Source of the DNA: Silicimonas sp.
Lineage (GTDB): Bacteria > Pseudomonadota > Alphaproteobacteria > Rhodobacterales > Rhodobacteraceae
NCBI GenBank assembly: GCA_022820365.1
Contig: JAJEFO010000077.1
Span: 40,336 to 104,335, forward strand
Reading direction: 5' to 3'
DNA: 64,000 nt
Positions 28,648 through 37,707 of the stretch are shown here, one piece after another (positions within the stretch are counted from its first letter, which is position 1; every line of letters starts with the position of its first letter). The notes beneath the pieces were generated by a model that saw nothing but the letters and a program-made list of their open reading frames with translations, did no database searches and was not told where the DNA came from. The translations under genes were made by a program, and so were the position numbers.

Positions 28648-28935
28648 ATGCTTCGCGCAGCAATACTCATGGGCCTTTTGGCCACGCCTGTCATGGCCGA
28701 CGTCAAGACCCCGAGCGGCATGACCGTCGAATGCTATTGCACGGACACGCAGGGACTGCGTGTATCGCTTGGGGAGACCATCTGCCTCACCGTAAACGGA
28801 AGGTCTTTCATGGCGCAGTGCGACATGTCGCTGAATGTACCTACCTGGCGCGACACCGGGCAGAGTTGCCTGTCTTCGGACCTGCGGCTGAAACCTCTCG
28901 AGCGCCTGCGCCGCCTTGCTCCTCCACCGGCTTGA
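28648..28935 (+). CDS. small exported protein, unknown
   Basis: 95 residues from ATG 28648. A short signal peptide (LRAAILMGLLATPVMA, cleavage before DVKTP) is followed by a small domain with four cysteines (ECYCTD, TICL, AQCDMS, SCLSSD), and a Pro-rich end. The cysteines suggest disulfides in the periplasm. Short proteins of this kind occur in Rhodobacterales, but I know no assigned function. It is divergent from prfA with 135 bases between. Confidence 0.65.
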   Translation: MLRAAILMGLLATPVMADVKTPSGMTVECYCTDTQGLRVSLGETICLTVNGRSFMAQCDMSLNVPTWRDTGQSCLSSDLRLKPLERLRRLAPPPA

Positions 28936-28991
28936 GGCTCGGCTGAGTTTCGCGTGGCACCGACGTCACAATAGATCGCGTGGGCGCGTAA

Positions 28992-30017
28992 TCAAGTTTC
29001 GATCCCATTCGCGCGGGTTTGAAGATGCGAAAGCCGTTCGATCAGTTCAGTGAACGGTACCGCATCGGCATTGAGAAAACCAGCGTCGAGCATCTTGTTG
29101 TAGTCCTCCTCAAGTGTCAGGAGCGGCTCGCCGCTCGGCACCAGACAGAGCGCACCTGAGACGGCGCGATCATATTCGATGAGCTCGCCAGATTGCGACT
29201 TCTCGCGAAAAAAGTGCTGATTGTGCTTGGCAACGTCCCGAGCGAGGGCGCGATCTTCGAGCGCGTCTTGGGCAATGCCGACTGCATCGAGACAATCGAG
29301 GTCGAACCAGTGGCGTGCGTACCGGTCTCCTCCCCGAAACTCGCCTCTCAAGCAGTATGCGTGAATTGCGGTGGCCTTCTCCCAAAAGGTCCGTCCAGCG
29401 CTCATAACCCTTGGAGTGGCGGTTGGAGATTGAAGGTCCGGCAATGCATCCGAGATGTCGCAATGTACTTCGTGACGTTTCGCGGGCTCGCCGGTGGATC
29501 GCGCCCCGAACTCCAGCAAGACAGATGGACGGATATAGCCAGTACCGCTCCGAACTGCCTCATAGTCGAGGCAGAGCCTGTCGCCTTCTTCTCTCAGGGT
29601 TGCCGGCAGTGCCTCACTACCGATTTGGCTTGCAAGGATGGGCAGGACTTCTCCCCTGGCCCATTTTGCGAGCCGCACGTGGACGGCCTCCGTCCACTTT
29701 TGGGCCTGCGAGCGACTGGGCGGATACGGATCGCTTGGTTCCGTTATGAGGTCGGGGATGACTTGCCTTATGTCATATGCAAGGTCGACGTCTTCCGAGA
29801 ATCGATCGATTGCCTTGTACGCCTTCGAAAGGGACGTGCCCCCTTTGAACACGAGGTGGTCGCCGAATTTACTGGAAAACAGCGCATTGAGCACCCAGAC
29901 AACCCAGATGTCTTTCTCCAGCAGGTCTGACGGCCGCCCAAGCGTATAGGCGGCCGTCTCCAGGGCGTCGACCTTGTCTTGTTTCGAGAGCTTGAAGTAG
30001 TTCGGCCCAGTTCTCAT
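28992..30017 (-). CDS. AbiEii/AbiGii-family nucleotidyltransferase toxin
   Basis: 341 residues from ATG 30017, overlapping the antitoxin stop by ATGA; the upstream extension lies inside the antitoxin gene. The nucleotidyltransferase core shows LVFKGGTSLSKAY (GGTSLSK at 59-65) and RFSEDVDLAYD (74-82), the G-S and D-x-D metal/NTP motifs of DNA polymerase beta-like NTases. AbiEii (MenT-like) toxins modify tRNA or use NTPs to stop growth and protect against phage. The C-terminal half has HQHFFREKSQ-like and Arg/Asp-rich helices typical of the family. Toxicity is inferred from family and pairing. Confidence 0.88.
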   Translation of the reverse strand: MRTGPNYFKLSKQDKVDALETAAYTLGRPSDLLEKDIWVVWVLNALFSSKFGDHLVFKGGTSLSKAYKAIDRFSEDVDLAYDIRQVIPDLITEPSDPYPPSRSQAQKWTEAVHVRLAKWARGEVLPILASQIGSEALPATLREEGDRLCLDYEAVRSGTGYIRPSVLLEFGARSTGEPAKRHEVHCDISDALPDLQSPTATPRVMSAGRTFWEKATAIHAYCLRGEFRGGDRYARHWFDLDCLDAVGIAQDALEDRALARDVAKHNQHFFREKSQSGELIEYDRAVSGALCLVPSGEPLLTLEEDYNKMLDAGFLNADAVPFTELIERLSHLQTRANGIET

Positions 30018-30610
30018 TGCGCGCTGACGAGCATGCTCAGTTCCTTTGCCATCCAAGTCGGCGCACTGGCGCGCAAAGAGAGGAGCTCAATTCGCTCTTC
30101 TTCTGTGAGCTGCGGCTTGATCCGCCTCAATGCGCGACCTGCTTCTGCTTTCCCGAAGTATGCAAGCGCCCTGAATGCGTGCCCTGCCTTGCTGTCGGGT
30201 GCACGAAGTTGCCAGCTCGGAACATGCTTCAATTCGACGTCCTGAGCGCCGAACGTCAGGCAGCGGCTTGGACCGGATGTCCAGTAGATATGCCGCGCTG
30301 GATTTTGTGTCGAGAGACCAAGCATGTTGGCTGCGGATGCACCACTCACCGAGACGCGTTCGCCCGTTGATTTTGCGAGGTTTTCTACGACGGCCTCAAC
30401 GGAGGGAGCACGCTTGCCGAAGCGTGTATTTACGGGCAGCGCGAAGACACCGCGCTTCACGCGCATGAGCTCTCCACGCTTCACCATTCGCGACAACGCC
30501 TGGTCGATCGCAGCTCGTTCTCCAAGATGAAGAAGTTCCTTTGCAGACAGGGTCGCGCCTTCCTGCTGCGACTCTGCATAGGCTTTGATGGCTTCGGAAG
30601 TGGTTCTCAT
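30014..30610 (-). CDS. AbiEi-type antitoxin (DUF6088), winged-helix regulator
   Basis: 198 residues from ATG 30610, which has AAGGAG seven bases upstream. The N-terminal winged helix reads AIDQALSRMVKRGELMRVKRGVFALP, and the middle VSVSGASAANMLGL followed by HIYWTSGPSR is typical of DUF6088/AbiEi proteins. AbiEi antitoxins neutralise the NTase toxin (type IV behaviour) and repress their own operon through inverted repeats in the promoter. A matching palindrome lies 13-42 bases upstream (30623-30652). The gene overlaps the toxin start by ATGA, ensuring coupled translation. Confidence 0.87.
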   Translation of the reverse strand: MRTTSEAIKAYAESQQEGATLSAKELLHLGERAAIDQALSRMVKRGELMRVKRGVFALPVNTRFGKRAPSVEAVVENLAKSTGERVSVSGASAANMLGLSTQNPARHIYWTSGPSRCLTFGAQDVELKHVPSWQLRAPDSKAGHAFRALAYFGKAEAGRALRRIKPQLTEEERIELLSLRASAPTWMAKELSMLVSAQ

Positions 30611-30622
30611 TTCAGGCTCCTT

Positions 30623-30652
30623 GTGTCAGATAAATAACTTATTTTCTGACAC
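30623..30652. promoter_or_regulatory. palindromic operator candidate of the AbiE module
   Basis: GTGTCAGA at 30623-30630 is mirrored by TCTGACAC at 30645-30652, and the A/T-rich centre (TAAATAACTTATTT) is also nearly symmetric. On the minus strand a -35-like TTGAAT (30654-30659) is followed after 17 bases by TATTTA (30631-30636), so the palindrome would cover the spacer and -10 box. This is where an autorepressing AbiEi would bind. Confidence 0.6.
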
Positions 30653-31153
30653 CATTCAAGATGAAAGAAGGCCATCGACGCGCGAGCAGATCCGATGCGT
30701 TCGTTGAAAACCAACGCAACTGTCAGCGCAGTCCAATGCCCTGATCCGCGACAACATAGTCAGGCCAAGCGGTATGCGTTTGGTAGCGTCCTCATGCTGA
30801 CTGTCCGCACGAGCGACCATCGATGCTGCGTTCGAGATGCAAACCGGTCGGCAGCAGGTGTCTGGCCTCGCGCAGGAAGTTCATGACCGCGGCGTGACCC
30901 ACTCAATTTTGCGCTGCTGAATGCGAAAGGCGCTTGCCTGAAACAAGCGGATTCCGGTGGATCGGATCATGCGTCGCTCACGGGGCGTCCCGCGTCTCCA
31001 CCTGCGCCGTTGTCAGGGCAATCACGTTTGAAGAGTTTTCCTGCATCGTCATTCACCCCGTCAATTTCGCTTCCTGCAAATTCCAAGGCCATTGAATCTC
31101 CTCGCGTTTCCGGCGAAAGCTGCCCCTGCCAAGCATCCAAGCGAAGGGCTGAC
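30653..31153. other. gene-free region AbiE to mazG
   Basis: About 500 bases with no convincing gene. A minus-strand frame at about 30790-30885 encodes only some 30 residues and has no recognisable family. The stretch may be junction DNA left by insertion of the AbiE module. No tRNA or attachment-site repeat was found. Confidence 0.35.
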
Positions 31154-31993
31154 ATGGCTGACAACGATCCCATCCACGACATGCCAGATGGCACCCTGAA
31201 GCTGATCGAAGTCATGCGCCGCCTCAGAGATTCCGAGACTGGCTGCCCTTGGGACATCGAGCAGGACTTCGCCTCGATAGCGCCCTACACGATCGAGGAA
31301 GCTTACGAGGTTGCCGATGCCATCGAGCGCGAAACCTGGGACGATCTCGAAGGCGAACTCGGCGATCTGCTGCTGCAGGTCGTCTATCACTGCCAGATGG
31401 GCGGCGAGGCGGGGCACTTCGACATTGCCAGCGTGACGCGAAGAATCTGCGCCAAGATGATCGACCGCCACCCGCATGTATTCGGCTCCGACAATCGCGA
31501 CAAGTCGGCAAGCGATCAGGCTCGAGACTGGGAATCCGCCAAGGCAGCGGAGCGCAGGGCATCGGGCGAGGCACGGACGCTCGACGGCATCGCGCTCGGG
31601 CTCCCTGCCCTGCTCAGGGCTATGAAACTGCAAAAGCGTCTTTCTGCAGTCGGCTTCGACTGGGAAGACCCCCGTCCAGTACTGGACAAGATCGCGGAAG
31701 AGCTTGCGGAATTGAACGCGGCATTCGGCACGGTGGATGGTGACATTGAGGAAGAGTTCGGCGACCTCCTGTTTTCGCTGGTCAATCTTGCTCGACACTG
31801 GGGCATTGATCCTGAAGCCGCGCTGCGCGGTACCAACACCAAGGTGGAGCGGCGGTTTGCATTTGTCGAAGACCGGCTGGCCTCGACCGGCAGACTCCCC
31901 GCGGAAGCCACGCTCGCCGAAATGGACGAACTCTGGGAAGCGATCAAGCTGGAAGAGAAGGCGCAACCATCGCGACCTGAGTCCGGCACCTGA
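31154..31993 (+). CDS. mazG: nucleoside triphosphate pyrophosphohydrolase MazG
   Basis: 279 residues from ATG 31154; the frame is open further upstream but the start MADNDPIHDMPDG fits the family. Two MazG domains are seen: residues about 20-125 with CPWDIEQDFASIAPYTIEEAYEV and ELGDLLLQVVYH, and about 160-250 with ALLRAMKLQKRLSAVGFDW, EELAELNAAF and EEFGDLLFSLVNLAR. The ExxE and ExxD sets bind magnesium. MazG hydrolyses (d)NTPs to monophosphates and pyrophosphate and cleans up abnormal nucleotides. It starts about 540 bases beyond the AbiE antitoxin; a link to it is not implied. Confidence 0.94.
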   Translation: MADNDPIHDMPDGTLKLIEVMRRLRDSETGCPWDIEQDFASIAPYTIEEAYEVADAIERETWDDLEGELGDLLLQVVYHCQMGGEAGHFDIASVTRRICAKMIDRHPHVFGSDNRDKSASDQARDWESAKAAERRASGEARTLDGIALGLPALLRAMKLQKRLSAVGFDWEDPRPVLDKIAEELAELNAAFGTVDGDIEEEFGDLLFSLVNLARHWGIDPEAALRGTNTKVERRFAFVEDRLASTGRLPAEATLAEMDELWEAIKLEEKAQPSRPESGT

Positions 31994-32155
31994 CCTGCCG
32001 CACCATGCGACACTTTCGCAGGACGCTGACCGAAGCAAAAGTGCGCTCACCGAACCCCGAAACCCAGCCGTTGCGCTGCGTCGCAAGCTTCCGGCGAACG
32101 TGTCCGCGGCTGCTCATTCATTTCCGACTAAAAAAGTCATCTATTGATCTTAGTA

Positions 32156-32171
32156 AAATACTCAGGTATTT
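32156..32171. promoter_or_regulatory. short palindrome upstream of the ferric-iron binding protein gene
   Basis: AAATAC (32156-32161) and GTATTT (32166-32171) are exact inverted repeats around TCAG, 34 bases before the ATG at 32205. An upstream TTGATC lies at 32144-32149. The position suits an iron-responsive regulator, but it does not clearly match the Irr, RirA or Mur consensus. Confidence 0.4.
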
Positions 32172-32204
32172 GCACTGTGCGAATCACACGAAAGGAACTT
32201 CGCA

Positions 32205-33206
32205 ATGCGCATGACAGCCCTCGCAGTCGCGGCCCTGACCACAGCTGCACCGGCATTTGCCGATCAGGTCAATGTCTATTCCTATCGGCAGCCCGAACTG
32301 ATCCAGCCGCTCTTCGACGTCTTCACGGAGAAAACGGGCATCGAGGTCAATGTCGCCTTTCTGAACAAGGGAATGGCCGAACGTCTGAAGGCGGAAGGCG
32401 CACGCTCTCCAGCCGACCTGGCCTTCACGGTCGACATTGGTCGGCTTGACGCGCTCAAGTCCGCCGGCGTGCTCGACCCGCTCGTGACCGACGCCATCAA
32501 GGCCAACGTGCCGGAACAATACCGTGACCCGGACGGCGAGTGGACGGCGCTCACGACTCGGGCGCGCATCGTGTACGCCTCGAAGGAACGTGTCGCAGAT
32601 GGACAGGTGACAACCTACGAAGACCTGGCTGACCCTAAGTGGAAAGGCAAGATCTGCACGCGTTCCGGCACCCATGTCTACATGCTGGCGCTCACCGCGG
32701 GCATAATAGAGCAGCACGGCGAAGAGTATGCCCGGAACTGGCTCGCGGGTCTCAAGGCCAACCTGGCCAGAAAGCCGCAAGGCAACGACCGCGCACAAGT
32801 CAAGGCGATCTGGGCCGGGGAATGCGACATCTCGATCGGCAACACCTATTACATGTCCCTCATGATGACAAACGATGAGCAGAAGGCCTGGGCCGACAGT
32901 GTCCGCATCGTCTTCCCGACATTCGAGAACGGCGGAACGCACGTGAATGTCTCAGGCGTGGCACTCACCAAGGCAGCGCCGAACCGGGATGCCGCCATCC
33001 AGCTGGTCGAGTTTCTGGCATCGGAGGAAGGCCAGAAGCTCTATGCCGAAATCAACAGCGAATACCCCGTGAACCCGAATGTTTCGGCACTCGCGGTGGT
33101 CGAGGCGTTCGGCAAGTTCAATGCCGATGACGCAAATCTCCAGACGATCGCCACGTTCAGAGACGAAGCTCTGCGCATCACCGAAGAGGTCGACTACGAC
33201 GGCTGA
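32205..33206 (+). CDS. Fe(3+) ABC transporter substrate-binding protein (FbpA/FutA type)
   Basis: 333 residues from ATG 32205, preceded by AAAGGAAC. A signal peptide of about 20 residues (ALAVAALTTAAPAFA) is followed by DQVNVYSYRQPELIQPLFD, the typical start of ferric-iron binding proteins, and GNTYYMSLMM, which contains the tyrosine pair used to bind Fe(III). The protein captures iron in the periplasm for an FbpBC-type importer. No permease or ATPase gene is next to it; the following gene is a nucleoside hydrolase. The rest of the transporter must be elsewhere or the protein works with another system. Confidence 0.88.
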   Translation: MRMTALAVAALTTAAPAFADQVNVYSYRQPELIQPLFDVFTEKTGIEVNVAFLNKGMAERLKAEGARSPADLAFTVDIGRLDALKSAGVLDPLVTDAIKANVPEQYRDPDGEWTALTTRARIVYASKERVADGQVTTYEDLADPKWKGKICTRSGTHVYMLALTAGIIEQHGEEYARNWLAGLKANLARKPQGNDRAQVKAIWAGECDISIGNTYYMSLMMTNDEQKAWADSVRIVFPTFENGGTHVNVSGVALTKAAPNRDAAIQLVEFLASEEGQKLYAEINSEYPVNPNVSALAVVEAFGKFNADDANLQTIATFRDEALRITEEVDYDG

Positions 33207-33236
33207 ACAACGCCCCGCGGCGACGGCCCTGCACGA

Positions 33237-33274
33237 ACCCGCCCATGCCTTTCTTCGGAAACGCAGGGGCGGGT
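33237..33274 (+). terminator. long hairpin with UUCG tetraloop after the iron-binding protein gene
   Basis: Two 17-base arms (33237-33253 and 33258-33274) pair at 15 of 17 positions around TTCG. The outer eight pairs, ACCCGCCC with GGGCGGGT, are perfect, and two mismatches (C-C, A-G) interrupt the inner part. It starts 31 bases after the stop at 33206. No U tract follows, so it may be a Rho-assisted terminator or an mRNA-stabilising 3' structure rather than a classical terminator. Confidence 0.65.
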
Positions 33275-33320
33275 GGACACGGTGGCCGCGACGTGTTCAA
33301 GCTTTCTTCCGGATAGAACC

Positions 33321-34262
33321 ATGGCACGGCGCAAGATCATCATCGACACCGATCCCGGTCAGGACGACGCTGTGGCCATCCTGCTGGCCCTTGCTTCGCC
33401 CGAAGAACTCGAAGTGCTGGGAGTGACCGCCGTTGCGGGCAATGTCCCGCTCCCGCTCACGCAAAGAAACGCCCGGATCGTCTGCGAACTCGCCGGTCAC
33501 GCCGACATTCCCGTCTTTGCAGGCTCGGACAGGCCGCTTTCAAGGCCCCTGGTCACGGCGGAACATGTCCATGGAACGACCGGGCTTGACGGACCATCGC
33601 TTCCGGACCCGCAAATGCCGCTTCAAAAGGTCCATGCCGTCGACTTCATCGTCGACACGTTGCGCAACGAACCTGCCGGAACGGTTACGCTCGTTCCCAT
33701 CGGCCCGCTGACCAACATTGCCCGCGCGTTTCAGGACGCCGCCGACATCATGCCGCGCGTTCAGGAAATCGTCCTGATGGGTGGTGCCTATTTCGAGGTC
33801 GGCAACATCACGCCCGCGGCCGAGTTCAACATCTATGTCGACCCGGAAGCCGCAGGAATCGTGTTCAAGTCGGACGTGCCGCTTACCGTCATGCCTCTGG
33901 ACGTGACGCACAAGGCACTGATCACGGCGGAGCGGGTCGAGGCGTTTCGTCAAATGGGCACGAGAACAGGTCGGATGGTCGCCGCGTGGACGGACTTCTT
34001 CGAGCGCTTTGACAAGGAGAAATACGGCTCGGAAGGCGCGCCGCTTCATGATCCGTGCACGATAGCCTACCTTTTGGAACCGGAACTCTTTTCCGGTCGG
34101 CACATCAATGTCGAGATTGAAACCGAATCAGAACTTACCCGCGGCATGACAGTCGCCGACTGGTGGCGCGTGACCGATCGTCCCGTCAACGCCACATTCA
34201 TGGGAGACCTCGATGCAAAGGGCTACTTCGATCTCTTGTCAGAACGCATCGCCCGCCTCTGA
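33321..34262 (+). CDS. nucleoside hydrolase
   Basis: 313 residues from ATG 33321. The calcium-binding DTDPGQDDA (Asp9, Asp11, Asp15, Asp16) starts the protein. VTLVPIGPLTNIARAF, LMGGAYFEVGNITPAAEFNIYVDPEAA and the later HDPCTIAYLL complete the inosine-uridine hydrolase pattern. The enzyme cleaves the N-glycosidic bond of ribonucleosides to base and ribose. A C-terminal VEIETESELTRGMTVADWW matches IunH-type enzymes. Base preference is not readable. It lies behind the hairpin at 33237-33274, so a separate transcript from the iron gene is possible. Confidence 0.93.
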   Translation: MARRKIIIDTDPGQDDAVAILLALASPEELEVLGVTAVAGNVPLPLTQRNARIVCELAGHADIPVFAGSDRPLSRPLVTAEHVHGTTGLDGPSLPDPQMPLQKVHAVDFIVDTLRNEPAGTVTLVPIGPLTNIARAFQDAADIMPRVQEIVLMGGAYFEVGNITPAAEFNIYVDPEAAGIVFKSDVPLTVMPLDVTHKALITAERVEAFRQMGTRTGRMVAAWTDFFERFDKEKYGSEGAPLHDPCTIAYLLEPELFSGRHINVEIETESELTRGMTVADWWRVTDRPVNATFMGDLDAKGYFDLLSERIARL

Positions 34263-34334
34263 CGCGGCATCCGCCTCCAGAGCCCGCACGGGCGCCGGTG
34301 TCGCTTGCCACTCTCGTCTTGAAGGCCGGGACCC

Positions 34335-35759
34335 ATGAGCCTCGCCCTGCCCTTCGACAACTCGTACGGACGGTTGCCGACTCGCTTCTATACCAGGATG
34401 GCGCCGTCGCCTGTGGCTTCACCGGCAGTGCTGGCCCTGAACGTGCCGCTTGCAGGACGCCTGGGAATTGACGCGGGAGCGCTGGCAACACCGGAAGGCG
34501 TCTCTGTCCTGGCCGGAAACGATGTGCCCGAAGGGGCAGACCCCTTGGCCCAGGTCTATGCCGGCCATCAGTTCGGCGGCTGGTCTCCGCAACTTGGCGA
34601 CGGCCGCGCCATCCTGCTCGGCGAGATTGTCGCGCCCGACGGGGCTCGCTTCGACATCCAGCTTAAGGGTTCGGGTCGAACGCCGTATTCGCGAATGGGG
34701 GACGGCCGCGCGTGGCTCGGACCAGTTCTGCGCGAATACGTCGTTTCGGAAGCAATGGCGGCCCTCGGCGTACCGACGACGCGCGCGCTCGCTGCCGTGA
34801 CGACGGGAGAGACGGTCTTTCGCGAGGCACCGTTGCCAGGCGCGGTGCTGACCCGTGTCGCTGCCAGCCATATCCGGGTCGGCACGTTCCAGTACTTTTG
34901 CGCGAGAAACGATCGCGAGGCGCTCGAAGCGCTTGTCAGCCACGCAATCGAACGCCATGCCCATGAAGCAGACGGTCCGCTCGGCCTTTTGAACCATGTC
35001 GTCGAACACCAGGCGAAGCTGGTGGCGGCATGGCTCGGAATCGGATTCATCCATGGCGTCATGAACACGGACAACATGACTGTTTCAGGCGAAACCATCG
35101 ACTACGGCCCCTGTGCGTTCATGGATGACTTCAGCCCGATGCGCGTGTTTTCATCGATCGACCACCAAGGCAGGTATGCATATTCACGCCAGCCCGACAT
35201 CGCGATGTGGAACTTGGCGCAACTGGCAACTGCGCTCCTCCCGCTCATTGAAGACGTGAAGGACGCACAGGCTGCCGTCGACCGTTTCCCAGCGCTCTTC
35301 CGCGACGCTTGGCTGACGGTCTTCCGCGCAAAGCTCGGCCTGCAGACCGAGGAAGAGGGAGACTACGAGCTGATTCTCATGCTTCTTGACGCGATGGCAA
35401 AGGGAAAGGCCGACTTCACCAACACGTTCCGGTCCCTTGGCACTCCCAGGGCACGAGACGCATTCTCTGACCCAGAACTCTACGATGCCTGGGAGAATTC
35501 CTGGAAGAAGCGACTGGACGAGGAATGCGCGGTGCCGGACGACCGGGCCAACACCATGCATGCAGCGAATCCCGCACTCATTCCCCGCAATCATCGAATC
35601 GAACAAGCGATACAGGCTGCTGTCGCAGGTGACCTGAGCAAATTCGAGAAGTTGAGTGCGGCCCTCATGGTCCCCTATTCCAATCCGGGAAAGTTCGCGG
35701 ACCTTGCCAAGCCACCGACCGAAAGCGAAATCGTCTGTCAGACCTTTTGCGGCACTTGA
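34335..35759 (+). CDS. selO: protein adenylyltransferase SelO
   Basis: 474 residues, the usual size. The pseudokinase-fold core has [19 protein letters not shown], then [21 protein letters not shown] with the lysine that binds inverted [28 protein letters not shown], the metal-binding Asn/Asp, follows. In E. coli and humans SelO AMPylates Ser/Thr/Tyr of redox proteins. This is the cytosolic bacterial form; the C-terminal selenocysteine motif of eukaryotes is not expected here, although a Cys sits in the last five residues (QTFCGT). The 3' end overlaps the convergent DMT gene by 22 bases. Confidence 0.95.
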   Translation: MSLALPFDNSYGRLPTRFYTRMAPSPVASPAVLALNVPLAGRLGIDAGALATPEGVSVLAGNDVPEGADPLAQVYAGHQFGGWSPQLGDGRAILLGEIVAPDGARFDIQLKGSGRTPYSRMGDGRAWLGPVLREYVVSEAMAALGVPTTRALAAVTTGETVFREAPLPGAVLTRVAASHIRVGTFQYFCARNDREALEALVSHAIERHAHEADGPLGLLNHVVEHQAKLVAAWLGIGFIHGVMNTDNMTVSGETIDYGPCAFMDDFSPMRVFSSIDHQGRYAYSRQPDIAMWNLAQLATALLPLIEDVKDAQAAVDRFPALFRDAWLTVFRAKLGLQTEEEGDYELILMLLDAMAKGKADFTNTFRSLGTPRARDAFSDPELYDAWENSWKKRLDEECAVPDDRANTMHAANPALIPRNHRIEQAIQAAVAGDLSKFEKLSAALMVPYSNPGKFADLAKPPTESEIVCQTFCGT

Positions 35760-36634
35760 GATGGACGATTGATCAGCACGAGGCCTGTACAGACAAGCGA
35801 GAGGGCCACAAGGATCGGAAGCCCCAGTGCCTCGTCCAGCAGCCACCATCCTAGGAGCACGCCGAAGACGGGCACGAGGAAACTGAATGCGGCAACGCTG
35901 GCCGCCGGATAGATGGACAGCAGCCAGAGCCAGAATGAGAACCCGAATGTCACCACGACCACGATCTGGAATGCCAGCCCCCAGAGGTGGATGGGTTCAA
36001 GCTCGCGCACGAAAGGACCGAAGAACACTGCGGCAACGAGGAGAATCGGTGCCGAGACAAGCACCTGCCAGAACAGCTGCCGGTCGGGTGCAACATCCCT
36101 GAGCCCCGTTCGCGCGATCAGTGCCAGCGCGGCCCACCCAATGGCTCCGAGCAAGGCCAGCAGGTCGCCGAGCAACGACCCCTCGCCGCTGTCGCCTCGC
36201 CAGACGATCGCAACGGCAGCGCCAAGAAATGCCAGCAACTGACCGACAGCCTTGACGCGAGTGATTCGCTCGCCGGAAATGAACACGTGAGCAAAGAGCG
36301 CCATCCATAGTGGCATCGTGTTGAAGAGGACCGATGTCCGAGAAACCGTCGTCAGGTCGAGTGCTAGGAACAGGAAGACGAATTCAAGCGCGAACAGCGT
36401 CCCCATGAGGCAGCCAAAGAACAGGTTCTCGCGCTTGAGTCCCAACGGACGGCGCCGAACAGCAAACCAGAGCCAGAGACAAAGGACGACACCCACCGAA
36501 CGCACGCCGGCGAAAAAGACCGGTTGCAGCCCCTCGTTCACAACCCTGATGACAACCTGGTTGAACGCAAGCAACAGCGAGAAGCCGACAAGTGCCACCG
36601 CTCCCGCCGCATCGATCCGGTCTCTTCGCGTCAT
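35738..36634 (-). CDS. DMT-superfamily transporter (EamA)
   Basis: 298 residues from ATG 36634, which has GGACGACGGA upstream; ATG 36646 is an alternative. Ten hydrophobic helices in two EamA repeats are visible: [50 protein letters not shown] and [14 protein letters not shown] in the first, and [19 protein letters not shown] with [12 protein letters not shown] in the second. It is a probable inner-membrane metabolite exporter; the substrate is unknown. The 3' end overlaps selO on the other strand by 22 bases, so both genes end inside each other. Confidence 0.85.
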   Translation of the reverse strand: MTRRDRIDAAGAVALVGFSLLLAFNQVVIRVVNEGLQPVFFAGVRSVGVVLCLWLWFAVRRRPLGLKRENLFFGCLMGTLFALEFVFLFLALDLTTVSRTSVLFNTMPLWMALFAHVFISGERITRVKAVGQLLAFLGAAVAIVWRGDSGEGSLLGDLLALLGAIGWAALALIARTGLRDVAPDRQLFWQVLVSAPILLVAAVFFGPFVRELEPIHLWGLAFQIVVVVTFGFSFWLWLLSIYPAASVAAFSFLVPVFGVLLGWWLLDEALGLPILVALSLVCTGLVLINRPSQVPQKV

Positions 36635-36963
36635 TCCGTCGTCCATTCTGTTCGCGCAAGCGAATTGCGCGAATCTACCGTGCGGCATGTCTTCCCGTGA
36701 CAAAGCCCGGAAGACTTCCTGCCTGGCGCACACTTTGCTCGGCGCGCACTGCTCCTCGAAGGATGAACCGGCTCGCAGGAAGTGCTTCGGTTCGCCGTCA
36801 ACGCCCCCGCGTATTGCCATGTCGGCAAAGAAACAAGATGCGGTCTGGCGGCGCGCCACCCTCACTGCGGATTGCGCTCAGCGCCAACCGAAAGGCCAAG
36901 GCAAATTGGCCCTTCATGGCGCCGATCTTGACAGGCGCATCGGGCTTGCGGCACGTTGCGTCG
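36635..36963. other. divergent intergenic region, DMT gene and YceI gene
   Basis: 329 bases holding the promoters of the minus-strand DMT transporter and the plus-strand YceI gene. Frames that cross it are continuations of shadow frames. I see no distinct palindrome. Confidence 0.35.
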
Positions 36964-37548
36964 ATGTTATCCCGGCGACTGATCCTGGTGGGCCTCTGCA
37001 CCTTGCCCCTTCCTGCACATGCATCGCTCAGGCGCTACGAGTTGGAGCCCCGTGCCTCGCGCGCAGGGTTTATATACTGGTTCAAAGGGATCAGGCGGCA
37101 GGGCGAATTGCCGATCGGTCGCGCCGATTTCCAGATCGATCCATCCAATCTGGCCGCCAGTTCGACCGATGTGACCCTGCGTGCAGACAAGGTGCGCACC
37201 GGATTCTTCCTTGTCACCGGCATTCTGAAAGGTGCCTCAATGCTGGACACCGTTCGCTACCCCACCATTCGCTTTGTCTCCACCGCCGTCAGGCCGGCCC
37301 CGTCCGGAAAACTGACGGACGGTGTGAAGCTGCGCGGAGAGTTGACGATACGCGATGTGACGCAGGCAGTGAACTTCGACGCCCGCTTCATGCGCCGCGA
37401 AGGCAGCGTTGCGGATGATCTCAGCCGCCTGACCGTCAGCCTTGGTGGCCGGATCAGCCGGTCGAGTTTCGGCGCTTCCGGGTACAGAAACCTGGTCGGA
37501 GACGAAGTGGAATTGAACGTGACAATGGCCATGCGGGCCGTCGACTGA
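36964..37548 (+). CDS. YceI-family periplasmic protein
   Basis: 194 residues from ATG 36964, chosen because it opens a signal peptide (LSRRLILVGLCTLPLPAHA). The mature part is a lipocalin-like YceI domain: YELEPRASRAGFIYWFKG, DFQIDPSNLAASSTDVTLRAD, FLVTGILKGASMLDTVRYPTIRF and LTIRDVTQAVNFD. YceI proteins bind polyisoprenoid or amphipathic molecules in the periplasm. It replaces the classic His/Trp pattern with a divergent N-terminus, so ligand binding is not certain. A Fur/Mur regulator follows. Confidence 0.85.
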   Translation: MLSRRLILVGLCTLPLPAHASLRRYELEPRASRAGFIYWFKGIRRQGELPIGRADFQIDPSNLAASSTDVTLRADKVRTGFFLVTGILKGASMLDTVRYPTIRFVSTAVRPAPSGKLTDGVKLRGELTIRDVTQAVNFDARFMRREGSVADDLSRLTVSLGGRISRSSFGASGYRNLVGDEVELNVTMAMRAVD

Positions 37549-37569
37549 ACGGCTTCGCATACAAGACAC

Positions 37570-37604
37570 TGCGGGATTCGGGGCACCATCATGCGCGTCC
37601 CGCA
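37570..37604 (+). terminator. possible terminator hairpin after the YceI gene
   Basis: TGCGGGA (37570-37576) pairs perfectly with TCCCGCA (37598-37604) across a 21-base loop and is followed by TTTCCC. The long loop and short T run make termination uncertain. Confidence 0.3.
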
Positions 37605-37707
37605 TTTCCCGACAACCAGAGTGAGTTTCGGACCGACCCGACAAGTCATTCGCTTTCGCTTCGAGATCGCTTCGCATAGAACAAGGTGCCGCAACTGAAA
37701 GACGGAC

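Noticed and set aside
30790..30885. Short minus-strand peptide of about 30 residues in the region after AbiE
   Set aside because: Too short, no ribosome site and no known motif; kept only as part of the gene-free stretch.
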